From Cichorium intybus (lineage: Eukaryota > Streptophyta > Magnoliopsida > Asterales > Asteraceae), in the NCBI GenBank assembly GCA_023525715.1, contig CM042012.1, positions 120,806,798 to 120,870,797 of the forward strand: 64,000 nucleotides of DNA, read 5' to 3'. Made by a program: the position numbers and the translations under genes. The notes beneath the pieces were generated by a model. That model searched no databases. It was not told the DNA's origin and was given only the letters and a program-made list of their open reading frames with translations. How positions within the stretch are numbered: the first letter of the stretch is position 1; every line of letters begins with the position of its first letter. Positions 26,165 to 37,248 of the stretch are shown here, one piece after another.

Positions 26165-27793
26165 CTAAACTGAAGAATCGGAAGGAAGCGAAAAAAGATC
26201 TTCTACACTCCACTCTTTGTCATCTGTAGGTCGACTTGTACCTTCTTGAGGATTTGGAAGGGGTATGTTTTCAGTTATTGGAGGAGGAGCTCCAAGGCGT
26301 GGGGTCTCGATAGGGTTGGAACCCGTAACCCCATGAGTATGGGCTAAAAATTGACCCATTTGGGGTGTGTGTAAGTAGGGAAGTGAAGAGGAAGGGTTCC
26401 AATTTGGAACCAGTTGGGGGTAGCTATAAGAAGGAGGAAACCAGGCTAGGTTACCTACAGAGCCTCCAAAATTCCCCTCACTCACAGGCTCGAGTAAACC
26501 AGGATTAATACTACTCATACCAGAATTAGATGGCAGAGATTGCTGCTGTGTATGAGTTCTTGATGAAGTTTCCCCCTTTTCCAGAAATTTTCTTTTCTTA
26601 TATTCAACCTTATGAGCAGCCTGTATCAGTTTCTTTGTTCCTTCTGTTAGACCTGATTGCGACCCTTCAATTATTGCTTCTTTCTCCCTTTTTAGGTTGG
26701 GTAATAAATCTTTCGATAATCTTGCTGCTCCACTAAACTCGTTGCCAAATTCCTGTGACACAAATAACTTTAGTAATTACAATTTTATGATATATAAAAA
26801 GAAATGTAATTCTTTACCTCAACACGATCAATAAGAGTTTGCAGACTCTTAAGTTGTCGTTGGGGCCAATGATCGATACCTAAATCTCTACAGCGTTTTT
26901 TTAACTGCGTCGATCCAATGTTGAGTTCTTTCGCAGCTTTCTCAATTGGTTCATTAAAGTGTTCAGCTATTATTTCTCTACTTAATGAGTGTCTGAAACC
27001 TCTTCTACTGCCGGCTACTGTGGTTGTCGGAGTTGAAGGATTGAGTTCAAATGTATTATTATTATTATTTGGGATCATTTGAACATGATCCTGATTTTCT
27101 GAACCAAAGATGGACATTGATTCATTAAAATCAGTAGCTTCTATCGGTGGTAATTGTAGATTTTCAATCATGGACCCATGATTCTGAAATCCTTCTAGGT
27201 TCCTTTGAATCACTTGAAGCTGATTTTGATATTGAAAACCAACCCCAAGTTCGAGATTCATTTCAATATTAATGTTATGAGTTGTTTGTAATTGACTTTC
27301 ATTCTGAATGTCAGTCATGAATTCTTGATTCATGGGGATGATCTCATTACTCGTTGAGGGTACGTCGATGAATGGATTGTAGCCAGATAAATTATCCACA
27401 GATGGGTCTACAAACAACAATTATCAGATGATAAAACAAAATTGAATATTCATAAAAGCAATCATTTAAAAGAATTTAACCTGGTAGAAGGTGTGGAGTT
27501 TGATCAAGTGCATGGTCTAAAGATACATTCACCGAATCGTCTAAGTTGATGTTTAGCTCGGGAAAAATTCTCGGCTCTTCGTTGAGTGGCTCTATTGATA
27601 GTATATCTGGAAGACTGTATCATAATTCAAAATCAAACAAAACATAAGAAAGAAAAATGAAAAACAAATAATGGATGTTTAGAATGTTAAAGTCACCGAA
27701 CTCCGGTAAAGATGTCTGATCTGAAGGACCCTCTCCTTGTGGAAAACCAGGTCCAGGGTTTGACAGATCGCCCATTGAAGATCTGTTTTCCAT
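26165..27793 (-). CDS. RKD-type RWP-RK transcription factor, four exons, inside an LTR retrotransposon
   Basis: Exons 27697-27793, 27481-27606, 26818-27407 and 26165-26752 on the minus strand (97, 126, 590, 588 nt) give 1401 nt: 466 aa and a stop, with no break. Every intron has GT...AG ends; acceptors are TTCCAG, TTGTAG and GTCACAG. Residues about 213-262 form the RWP-RK domain (SREIIAEHFNEPIEKAAKEL ... LKKRCRDLGI). The name-giving motif reads HWPQRQ (254-259) instead of RWPxRK. The following region (LQTLIDRVE, then LKREKEAI and KVEYKKRKF) matches RKD proteins. There is no GAF or PB1 domain, which excludes NIN-like proteins. RKDs are nuclear DNA-binding factors setting egg-cell and germline programmes. 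The N-terminus is acidic and Asn-rich, the C-terminus Pro/Ser-rich. Start chosen as the first ATG open through to exon 2. A TATA tract lies about 100 bp upstream. Confidence 0.88.
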
Positions 27794-27891
27794 GACTCAG
27801 CTTTAAATATGAGTTCGTATATGAACAATCTAGTGATAGAAGAGAATGAGACTGAAAATGAACGTGGAAATAAATGATGCTACTTACGTGT

Positions 27892-27908
27892 GTATATATA
27901 TATATATA
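27892..27908 (-). promoter_or_regulatory. Candidate TATA box of the RKD gene
   Basis: TATATATATATATA about 100 bp upstream of the ATG on the minus strand. It would place the transcription start near 27860. It could also be a simple repeat without function. Confidence 0.45.
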
Positions 27909-28440
27909 GCATTTTGCAGCTGGAACCGAAAGGACGCATGTAATTGAAAGCACAATTCATGTTCTTATTACCAAAATTCAAACCATCTACAGTAGATGCG
28001 ACCCTTCACTACCCTGAGTGCCGGTTAATTTTCAAAATTCATTGCTAGACTCTAGTGATAAAGGGATATTGATGAGATTTTTTTTGGAATAAAGGTGAAT
28101 AAAGTGGTGTCGTTTATTGATTACTTAATTGCACAGACTATTGTAGGCTGTTGATTATTAGTGATGTGATGTCACATAAAAACAAAGTGTACGACCTATC
28201 TGTTAACATTGGAGAGGTATTAACCTTGACTTATTTCGACTTTTCATCTCGTGTTGGACTCTAGGCCTAGTGGGTTAAAACTTAACATATTTGGACTTAT
28301 GTCGTTGGGCTAGTAATTATGGGCAAGTTAATAAACCAACATAAAAATGAAATATGGGCTAATGTATTCACAGACTATTAATCTTGTGGAATTATGGACT
28401 AATGAAAGTTTCAACCCAAATTACCTATTGTTTTGGTGTT
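27909..28440. other. Probable captured 5' flank of the RKD gene
   Basis: No coding similarity. Lies between the RKD gene and the residual Tekay pol terminus at 28441. Likely includes RKD upstream sequence and the capture junction, which I cannot locate. Confidence 0.4.
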
Positions 28441-28463
28441 GAATTTCGAGGACGAAATTCTTA

Positions 28464-28478
28464 TAAGAGGGGGAGAAT
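28464..28478 (+). other. Polypurine tract of the RKD-carrying element
   Basis: AAGAGGGGGAGAAT immediately before the 3' LTR. Confidence 0.85.
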
Positions 28479-31400
28479 TGTAACACCCGTTTCCCAATTC
28501 TTTATTTTTAGCAACTAAGTATTTATTTTAAAAAAATAAATAAATAATAATATTGATAATAAAAGAAAATAATGGAAGTAATGTTTTTAGATTGGAAATT
28601 TTAGTAGAGGGTTTATGTTATATTTATAAACTCAAATTGTTAAAATATATGGAAATTTGGGGTCAAAAAAAAATAAAAAGATTAATTGTTAAAATAAAAA
28701 AAAAATTAATATGTAAATATCTATAAGGATTTGGGAAAAGGTCATCAAGAAAGATTTTTGTAGATTGTGATGAAATACGATTATAGGAAAAAGATTCATA
28801 ATATTTGGAGTTATAACGAATAAGTTATGACAGATCAAAGATGATTAAAAAAATGACAAAAATGGCTAACGAACAATGTTTGAGGGTTTATAATGTAAAA
28901 TTTATAATGATTCAGACGTAAGTCAGTAGAAGGAAGTTGTAAATCTCATTCCTACCTTTCTAAAGGTATAAAGTTCATAAACTTTTGATATTGTATGATG
29001 GAGTTATGCCCCCGGCAAAGTTGAGAAAAAAATAAGGAAATAAAAGAAATATTCAGCAAGGGTATTTTCGTAAATATGAAAATTTAAAAACCCAACAGCT
29101 GTATTTTATCATCTGTGGGCTACGCTTTCTACCTAAAACACACTACATCAGAAAAAGGGGAAAAGAAAGATCAAGATCCTTTGGCTCTCATGAAACCCTA
29201 ACCCTCTCTATTCCCGTTTTTGAAGACCCACCCCCAGTGTTCGATCATTTCCCGTAGATTCAGATGTTGGATCGCCATGAAATTTTAACTGAAGGTTCCC
29301 AAGATATAAATGAAGGTTCTGACCGAAGGATTTTCGATTTCAATGTCTAGAAGTGGAGTTATGAATTTCGCAACATGACTTAGGGTTTCTGACAGATTCC
29401 TCTGCTGAGTCTTCATTCTTGAGAAAATCATATCTGGAGTTCCAGATGTCAAATAAGGTTAGTACCGGTGCACACGGTTCACAAATTGAGTTGAGCAACT
29501 TTCTACAGTAGACCATTATCCGTTTTGAAGACCAGAGGTACGGGGTAATTACTCATCTTTACGTACTGCTCTAATTCCGTTCAGATTAGTCTTGCTGTTT
29601 TGTTTATTTTATAAAAGGAGTTTGGAGAAAGCTTTTTACATGATTCCACCTCCTAGAATCATTGTATTTAAGTAAATTTGATATCTGGAAAAGATGGATG
29701 TCTGATTCCATTCCCAAGTTTATGGTAATTGGGAAATATCACAGACCAATGTTTTTCTCATCAGCACTATCGTTTCTGATTTGTTCTGTATTGTGAATTT
29801 TGTATCTTGAGTTTGAAAACGTATTTTGAGTTGGTTCCAACTCTCAGATCTCTATTGTTGAGTCTATTTTACTCATGATTTTTCCTAGGGTCTGATTCCA
29901 TACGAAATTGGGTGGAAGTTGCAATTTGCACTAATTGGTCCAGGTGCTGTCAGTTTTGGTCCCCTGTCTTGATTAATTCATTATAAATTGTACAAAAAAA
30001 TCTTTTGGGGTCAAGGTCTGTGGCCTTAGTTCACTTTTGAAGTCTATTTGGTCTATACCAAATTTTAGAATTCAGTTCTTAACCCATTTTGAGCGACTAA
30101 TATTTCTTTAAGGTGTGGTCCTGTGAGTGGACTGATCAATTCATTCAACTTTGTCGATTTATCATTTCTTATTGGTGAATGAAAAAGACCTGAGGTCAGG
30201 CCCTGTGATCTTTCCCTTGGGTCTAGTTTACCCACGATTTTTATTGGATTTTATTTTCAATCTTTCCTTGACCTAATATTGCAAATCTTGTTGAGGGTCC
30301 AGAAATCAGCCTTGCTGTCAGTTTCCTCTTTTGTGTTAATCATCTTAGTTTTTGGTTTTGGATGTCATGATGTGGGCTTGGGTTTACTTAAAATTAATTG
30401 AATCATATAATAACTTATTTGTTGAGTAAAAGTAAATAAAATGGGGTGGGGGTATATGTCGAGACACGGTGCATGTCGAAAGTTATAAACATTTAAACTA
30501 TATGCAACGCTATAAGTATCTAATTATAGTAATGTTAATTAGTGTATTTGGTAATAATTAACTTAATATACCTTATAGGAGTATAAGGTGTGCGGTTTTA
30601 AGCTTGGTTGGATTTGCGGAGTTGCCGCACATATTTCTACATTGCCGACTTGAGGTGAGTACATGCAGTATTTTTACCCATTCTGGGGTACATGGCAAGT
30701 AAGTATTTTCAAGATTTCCTTATAAAATTTCTATATGTGAAAGTATATTTTTTTATTACAAGTGATATATGTTTCCAAGTATGAATGGCATATAGCCTCA
30801 AGATGTTTAAGAAGTATGTTTTAGTTATAAACTATATATGTTTTCGAGTAAGAATGGCATATAGCCATAAGATGTTGAAAAGTATATTTTGGCATAAAGC
30901 TTAGTATGTTAGAAAAATATGTTTTAAACATATGATTATTATGTGATGAAAGCTATATTTGGCATCTAGCCATAAAGTCATAAAATAATGTAGTTTGGCA
31001 TCTAGCCACAAGTTATATGTTTATGAGGAATATTCAAGCAAGCAGCAAGTATTTTGTATGACTGGTAATTGTAGCAAGCAGCGTTAGTAAGGGAACTATG
31101 TTCCAACCTACCCGGGTTAGGTAAGGGGTCTACTGGGGACAAGCCCCATCGCGAAGTAGATCGCCTCAGCACTTCTATGGTGAGGATTGATCCGTTCTTT
31201 CTAGCCATAGAGACTTGGGGTATCACTTATGGTGATTAAAGCCCTAAGTATAAAAATTCAGTAAGCTTATAAAACCAGTCAAAGCAAGTAAGAAAGAAGC
31301 TATTTTTGAAAAGTATATTATGAAGTGAATTTGAAAGATGTTAATTTTGTAAAGTATGTCATGAAATGATTTTTGAGAAGTAAAGAGTCATAGTATGTTA

Positions 31401-31782
31401 CTACTATAAAGTTTTTGAAAGATGTTATATGTTACAAGTTTTATAAAAGTTGGAAAAAGAAGTTAAAGGTTTGAGTCTGAAACTCATGTAACTCACGAGA
31501 CAATTTTGTCTTACGTATTCTATGTTTTGCCATGTATTCCAGGTTAATAGAAATTGCTATAGATGGGATGAAGTTTTGCTGGAGTGGAGCTTGAGTTAGC
31601 TCCTACTTTGGACACGAGGTTTAATCCTTTTCTTGCTTACTATGGTTAGATTTGGTATGGATTTGTAACACCCACAGTTTTAAACATGTAAATTATCGGT
31701 TTTTGATAAACCGTATTTTTGTATTCATGTATTTATATGAAAAACCATAGTATTTGCAAACAGTAAAAATGGGGGTGTCACA
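28479..31782 (+). repeat. 3' LTR of the RKD-carrying element
   Basis: Near-identical to 21954-25258. Carries the same GAGGTGAGT (30652-30660). Confidence 0.95.
31491..31511 (+). other. ACTCAC stem-loop, 3' LTR
   Basis: Same sequence as the copy at 24967-24987. Confidence 0.6.
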
Positions 31783-34502
31783 TGGGAGGTGGTAACGAAG
31801 CAATGAGTTGTACTTTGGCACGGTCAACTTCAAAACCTTTTTCAGAAACAAGATGCCCAAGTACAACCCCTTGCTTGACCATAAAATGACTTTTTTCCCA
31901 GCTCAATACCAAATTTGTTTCCGTGCAACGTTTTAACACTCTTTCAAGTTGTTGGAGACAAGAATCAAAATTGGATCCAAATATAGAAAAATCGTCCATA
32001 AAAATTTCTAAAGACTCCCCGACCATATCTGAAAAAAATACTTGTCATAAGCCTTTGAAAAGTGGCCGGGGCATTACATAACCCAAATGGCATTCGCCGA
32101 AAAGCAAAAGTACCGTAAGGGCATGTGAATGTAGTCTTAGCTTGGTCCTCAGGGTGAATGGCTATCTGGTTGTAACCAGAATATCCATCAAGAAAACAGT
32201 AAAATTTATGACCGGACAATTTTTCTATAATTTGATCAATAAACGGTAAAGGAAAATGATCTTTTGAAGTAGCCGCGTTTAATTTGCGGTAATCAATACA
32301 AACTCTCCACCCGGTTACCGGCCGGGTGGTAACCTTTTCACCGTTTTCCATCTCTACGATCGTGATGCCGGCCTTTTTGGGGACGGTTTGGGTTGGGCTG
32401 ACCCAAGTGCTGTCAGATATGGGGTACACAATTCCGGCATCTAACCACTTCAAAACTTCTTTCTTGACGACTTCGCGCATGTTTGGATTCAACCGTCTTT
32501 GAGTGTCGCGTGATGGTTTTGCGGACGGGTCGGTAATGATCCGGTGCATGCAAATTGCCAGACTGATTCCTTTGAGATCTGCAATTGTCCACCCAACTAC
32601 AGCTTTGTAAGTGTGCAACACCTTCATCAATGCCTCTTCTTGCTCTTTTGTCATATCTGCTGCGATGATAACCGGGAGAGTCTCATTCGGGCCCAAAAAG
32701 GCATATTTGAGATGGTCCGGTAATTTTTTCAACTCGACAACCGGTGGTTGCTCCAACGACGGCTTCATCTTCGAATCAATGGAAGTCGGGAGAGCATCAA
32801 TCGGGTTGGACCAAGTGGATGCGTGACCATAAACAGCATTCAAATATTCTTTTTGTGCATCCATCTCTTGTACCCTGTCACTATCACAAAAAAGATCCTC
32901 CAAATCATCGGCGATGTCGGTGAGCATATTTGCGGTATGCTCGTGAACACAATCTCCGATAGTGTCGATCATAAAACAATCGCCATGATTTGGGGGGTTA
33001 GCGTTTGGTCCAAAGGCTTGAAGTCTCAACTTGCGGTTGCCAAAAGTCACATCAATTGCAGCGTCTCGCACACTGATTTGGGCATTGACAGTGGCCAAAA
33101 AGGGACGACCAAGAATGACATTTTGTTGTTTGTCCTTGGATTGCGTATCCGAATCCATGACAACAAAATCAACGGGATAGTAAAAATCTCCCACTTTAAC
33201 AATGACATCCATCAAAATTCCTCTAGGAAGTTTGAGTGACAAATCGGCCATAGCAACAGAAAAATCAGTGGTTTGTAAAGGACCAAACTCGTATTTGTCA
33301 TACAAACTTCCCGGAAGAACATTAATACTAGCTCCAAGATCAAGAAGCCCCCTTTTAATTTTAATATTTCCAATTTCAAAAGTGATCAAGGGTGCTCCGG
33401 GATCTTTGAGCTTGGGAGGAAGAGACCCCAAAAATGCGGCACTAACATGTGCGGTGCTATTGCCCTTTGTGGGGATTCTATGTCGTCTTTTGTGTGTGCA
33501 CAAATCTTTAAGGAATTTTGCATACGCCGGAATTTGCTTAATCGCATCGATAAGTGGGAGATTAATTTTTACTTGACTGAAAGTTTCCCACATATCATCC
33601 GATTGAGGCCCATTTTTTCCAAAAAGAGGTTTTTCAGGTTTTTCTAAAGCTGTTGGGTAGGGGGTGGTATTAGCCTCCACAAACCCCTCCCCAACTTTGG
33701 GCTCATTCGATTCATGCATTTTTCCTTTAAGTTTGGCCTTTGATGGATCTTTTTCATTAACAATTTTGCTCTTTTTCACACTTTTATCATTTTCCGATTC
33801 ATCATCATCGGAAGATACATAATCCTCCACCACCACTTCATCCTCGGGTGGTGTAGGCTTATGCACATTATTATCAAAAGTTTTTCCATTACGAAGAATT
33901 TTTACCTCATTGACGTGTGATTGATTCGAGTTGCTTGTTGAAGCTCTTGCATGTTGCGGGTTGACTTGTGTAGTGCCCGGAAAGTTCCCCGGTGGTCGCC
34001 GATTCATTTGCTCCGCCAATTCCCCAACTTGTTTCTCTAATGTCGGGATGGACTTTGAGTTGACTTCGGTCCGATTGAAACCCTCCTTCATCAATTCCAT
34101 CATCTGATCAAGTTTTTTGTCGATGGAAGAGTCGTTTGGCTTTTCTTGATTCCCTTGAGTTGATGGTGCACCCCGATTTTGATTTTGATTTGTGTTGTTA
34201 GAATTGTTGCCCCTCCAATTGGAATTTGTATTCATGTTGTTATTCCTCCAATTTGCATTTGCATTGTTGTTTCTCCACCGGTCATTGTTGTTTTGATTGT
34301 TGTAATTGCTTCTTTGTGGTGGGGGTCTATAAGCATTCCGGTTATCATCTTTGAAATCAAGATGGTCACCGGAAGAGTAGAACACTTCTTCAACATCTTC
34401 ATCTTCATCATCGGTGTGTGCAAACATGCTCCCTTTCTTGCAATCTTTAGTTCTATGTGAGCCATCACATAGTGAGCAAACGGGCCGGGCTTGGGCTTGA
34501 GG
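31783..34502 (-). pseudogene. Athila-1 pol, protease and reverse-transcriptase part
   Basis: Same reading frame as gag after the TAG at 34503-34505. In order: a CCHC-like zinc knuckle (CSLCDGSHRTKDC), an Asn-rich and charged linker, retroviral-type protease (LLDLGASINVLPG), then reverse transcriptase (VCIDYRKLNAATSKDHFPLP, FLDGYSGYNQIA, catalytic FMDDFSIFG). One extra base in an A run on the plus strand (32032-32038) shifts the frame just before the FMDD block. The frame then runs into the TGGGA duplication where the Tekay-type element is inserted and resumes at 21953. Without the insertion and indels this would be a full Athila pol. Confidence 0.9.
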
Positions 34503-35408
34503 CTATTGCTTGAGTTGGTTCACCTCGGTTGTTAACTTCTTCATTTGTGCAAGCATCTCGGCCATAACATCATTGGATTGGGTGGAGTTTACGAAACGAA
34601 CATTCTTGCCTTTGTGAGTGGAGGAAGGTGCGGGATTCCCATTCATGGCCATTTCATTTATGAGCTCGTAGGATTCTTGAGGCGTCTTGTTTCTCATGGA
34701 GCCACCGGCGGCCGCGTGAATGGATTGTTGAGTTTGCAAATCCAACCCATTGAAGAAGGTTTGAACTTGTCTCCAAAGTGGAAGTTCATGGTGGGGGTAT
34801 CTTTGTAGCAACTCGTGATATCTCTCCCAAGCCTCGTAAAGTGATTCGCCGTCTTCCATTTGGAATGACATAATGTCATTGATCAACATGTTAGTTTTGG
34901 CGGGTGGGAAGTACTTCGTTAGAAATTTGTTGGCTAGATCCTCCCATGTGGTGATTGACTCGGATGGTAATGAGGAGAACCATCTCTTGGCTCGGCCACG
35001 TAAGGAAAATGGAAAAAGTCGAAGACGGATTGCATCTTCTTCTACCCCGTCAATTCTGAACATGTCACAAATATCCAAGAAGCTAGTGATGTGCGTGTTG
35101 GGATCACTATCCGGTAACCCGTCAAATTGAGCACTGTTTTGCACCATCTGAATGACATGCGTCTTGATCTCAAAGTTTGTTGCTCCAACTGTCGGTCGGC
35201 GAATACATGACCGGGCCCCGTCAAGAGAAGGTCGGGCAAATTCGCCCATGGTCCTTCGTTGTGCCATCGGTTCAACGGTTTCTTCAACAACTTCCTCTTT
35301 GACTGGATTGTTTGAACAGCTCCCACGAGAACGTTTCCCAATGAGAGATCTTTCGATTTCTGGATTGAAAATCAACGGAGATGACTGTGCGGAACTACGA
35401 GTGCGCAT
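34503..35408 (-). CDS. Athila-1 gag
   Basis: 301 aa. The ATG at 35408 gives the MRTRS... start, with FNPEIERS matching the second Athila's FDSEIERT. An upstream in-frame extension lacks this family start and is left out. The core holds the retrotransposon gag domain (LRLFPFSLRGRAKRWF ... PHHELPLWRQVQTFFNGL). It ends at a UAG in the context CAA-UAG-CCU, and the zinc knuckle and pol follow in the same frame. That stop may be a point mutation or a readthrough signal. The product would form the virus-like particle. Confidence 0.85.
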   Translation of the reverse strand: MRTRSSAQSSPLIFNPEIERSLIGKRSRGSCSNNPVKEEVVEETVEPMAQRRTMGEFARPSLDGARSCIRRPTVGATNFEIKTHVIQMVQNSAQFDGLPDSDPNTHITSFLDICDMFRIDGVEEDAIRLRLFPFSLRGRAKRWFSSLPSESITTWEDLANKFLTKYFPPAKTNMLINDIMSFQMEDGESLYEAWERYHELLQRYPHHELPLWRQVQTFFNGLDLQTQQSIHAAAGGSMRNKTPQESYELINEMAMNGNPAPSSTHKGKNVRFVNSTQSNDVMAEMLAQMKKLTTEVNQLKQ

Positions 35409-35507
35409 ACAACTCGTCGAACCTGAAAAGACAAAACACGAACAAAAACACGTAAAAAGGAACAAAAATTAAATCAGCAAAGGAACTAGGTTGCTAAGCG
35501 CAATAGC

Positions 35508-35525
35508 TCCCCGGCAACGGCGCCA
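35508..35525 (-). other. Primer-binding site (tRNA-Asp)
   Basis: TGGCGCCGTTGCCGGGGA on the minus strand, 5 nt inside the 5' LTR; complementary to the 3' end of tRNA-Asp, the Athila primer. Confidence 0.9.
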
Positions 35526-35530
35526 AAATT

Positions 35531-36772
35531 TGATCGCAGTCGTTGATGCAATCAAAAATAAACCTTAAACGCACTAATTAGCTAGGGCAAGTAAGGGTCG
35601 AATCCACGAGGAGCTTATGGTTAACAATCTAGTTCTACCAGATTTAAAAGCAAACAAATTCAGACAAACAAATACTGCAAAAGGTTTAATTCAATCAGAG
35701 AAAAGGGTGATCACTCCCGGTTTCAGTTTTGATTCCTAACAATGTATTATATCAGATTTTACTAATTTTGCGTTCATTCAGATTACATAGACATAACCGT
35801 ACTGTTACTGACTAAATCTGGGATCAAACTATGTAAAATCCGCACCCTCCGTCCTACACACCACTGTGGATGATTTGGCACGGTGGGGAAGATCACAAGA
35901 GAATTGTCTTACACTCAATCAAGCAACAATTTAACAACAAGTAATGGAATCTAGTCATATGATTTAAAAGCAAACAATCCAAATACTGTGTTCATGAATC
36001 TAAAAAGTTCAAATCTAAATACAATACTGAAAGGAAATCAAAACCTACTCCCGGTTGTGATCACGGGATGATTTAGCTACTCATGACTTGAATTGATGCA
36101 AACTCTGTGCTGGAGATGTTGAACATGGCTAGATGTTGAACATGGCTGGATTCTTCAAAACTTCAAGAATTGTGGCTTGATCTTGATGCAAAAGAGGCTT
36201 AATTTGAGATTGGGAATTGTTTGGAGATGATTTGGGAGTGTTTTTGGCCTTGCAAAACTGTCAAAACCCTAGGAAAATCGTCTGGAGTCTGCCTTGGGTC
36301 GATGGGATCAAGTTCCATTAAATAGAGTGGCTTAAATAAGGCAATTTAGGGCATTCTAGGCGGCAGCGTCTTAGGCCAGCGTCCCAGACGCCTGTGGGAC
36401 GCTGAGTGTAGTTTTTCAGCTTTTACGATGAGCAACGTCCCAGAACGAGACGCTCCAAAAACGCTGGGCGTCCTAGGCCAGCGTCCGAGACGCCACCTAG
36501 GATGCTGACGGGCTTCCTCGCGCATCTGGCTTGCTTTTTCCCTTCAAAATGGGCCAGAGTTCCAGGTCAGCATCTGGGACGCTGCTGGGACGCTGAGCTT
36601 TTTCTCCCGCTTCCGGTGTCCGTTTAATGCGTGGTTTTCGCCCAAAATTCCCGTTTTTCAATCCCTGCATGTAATTCACTCAATTCCATCAAAAGTAGGG
36701 CCATTCTTGGTTAAACAATGCTTAATTTATCACGTTAATCACATTTTACTTCAAACCAAAATGACCCGATCA
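35531..36772 (-). repeat. 5' LTR of Athila-1
   Basis: 1242 bp. On the minus strand a GC-rich cluster (36361-36597) ends about 22 bp before a TATTTAA box (36332-36338), so the cluster sits in the core promoter region. Confidence 0.95.
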
Positions 36773-36803
36773 GTTCCCTTTGATGAATTGCAAACTAATA
36801 ACA

Positions 36804-36992
36804 ATGTCTACCTTTTTTCACCCAATTGAAATAAACGACCATATTTCAAGCTCCAAAGCAACCACTGACGAATTTGTGGGGGTTCAGTTGAGGCTTAGAT
36901 CCACTTCAACTCAAAATAACCCATACTCATTGAAAATATCTTATTGGCCTAAAAATGCAGGCGGGTTTATATTCATCGGTGGCTGTACCTAA
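36804..36992 (+). CDS. Short hypothetical ORF separated from its promoter by Athila-1
   Basis: 62 aa from MSTFFHPIE to GGCT. I do not recognise it. No signal peptide, membrane segment or clear domain; mildly basic. Its ATG lies 27 bp beyond the right GTTCC copy, and the matching TATA box lies at 14454 on the other side of the element. The spacing with the insertion removed (about 90 bp from TATA to ATG) is the main reason to treat it as a gene. It may be only the first exon of a longer one, or spurious. Confidence 0.35.
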   Translation: MSTFFHPIEINDHISSSKATTDEFVGVQLRLRSTSTQNNPYSLKISYWPKNAGGFIFIGGCT

Positions 36993-37248
36993 CTGGGTGC
37001 GATGAGTTCCCTTGAACGAGTGACATCATATTGCACTAGATTGGATTTTAGAGCACCGGATTTGTCATTGGAATGTACTTACAAAGTTATGTTTTAGAGT
37101 GCAGATTAGTGGATGGTCCGGTGGCTTCGATTAGGATAGTGGTGGATGGTCGACAGTCTAACGAAGGCTATTTAATTGATTGGCGGTGTCGCTACATGAT
37201 AATTCGATCGATCTTGAGTCATTTTAATTAGTATCCTTGCATTTAAAC
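36993..37248. other. Unassigned
   Basis: Possible continuation of the gene at 36804 (intron or 3' UTR). No clear coding sequence. Confidence 0.3.

Larger units (their letters stand above)
21954..31782 (+). mobile_element. Non-autonomous Tekay-type LTR retrotransposon carrying an antisense RKD gene
   Basis: 9829 bp, flanked by perfect TGGGA duplications (21949-21953 and 31783-31787) inside the pol gene of Athila-1. LTRs are 3305 and 3304 bp and differ by only about 14 substitutions and a few indels by eye, so it is very young. After the 5' LTR there is an initiator-tRNA-Met primer-binding site. Before the 3' LTR there is the Tekay/Del-type pol end GAATTTCGAGGACGAAATTC (28441-28460) and a polypurine tract. 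The internal region (25259-28478, 3.2 kb) has no gag or pol. It holds an intact intron-containing host gene in the opposite orientation. Movement must have used proteins supplied by another element. Confidence 0.93.
14526..36772 (-). mobile_element. Athila-lineage Ty3/gypsy retrotransposon, nearly complete (Athila-1)
   Basis: 22.2 kb including a 9.8-kb nested element. LTRs at 35531-36772 (5') and 14526-15751 (3') begin TGATCGGG and end GCGATCA on the minus strand. GTTCC is duplicated exactly on both sides (14521-14525 and 36773-36777). Order on the minus strand: LTR, tRNA-Asp-type primer-binding site, gag, pol (protease, reverse transcriptase, RNase H, integrase), conserved block, spliced leader, ORF3, polypurine tract, LTR. 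The tRNA-Asp primer and the third ORF mark Athila. By eye the LTRs differ by about 8 substitutions plus a 17-bp duplication at about 36116-36135, so the insertion is young. Confidence 0.95.
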
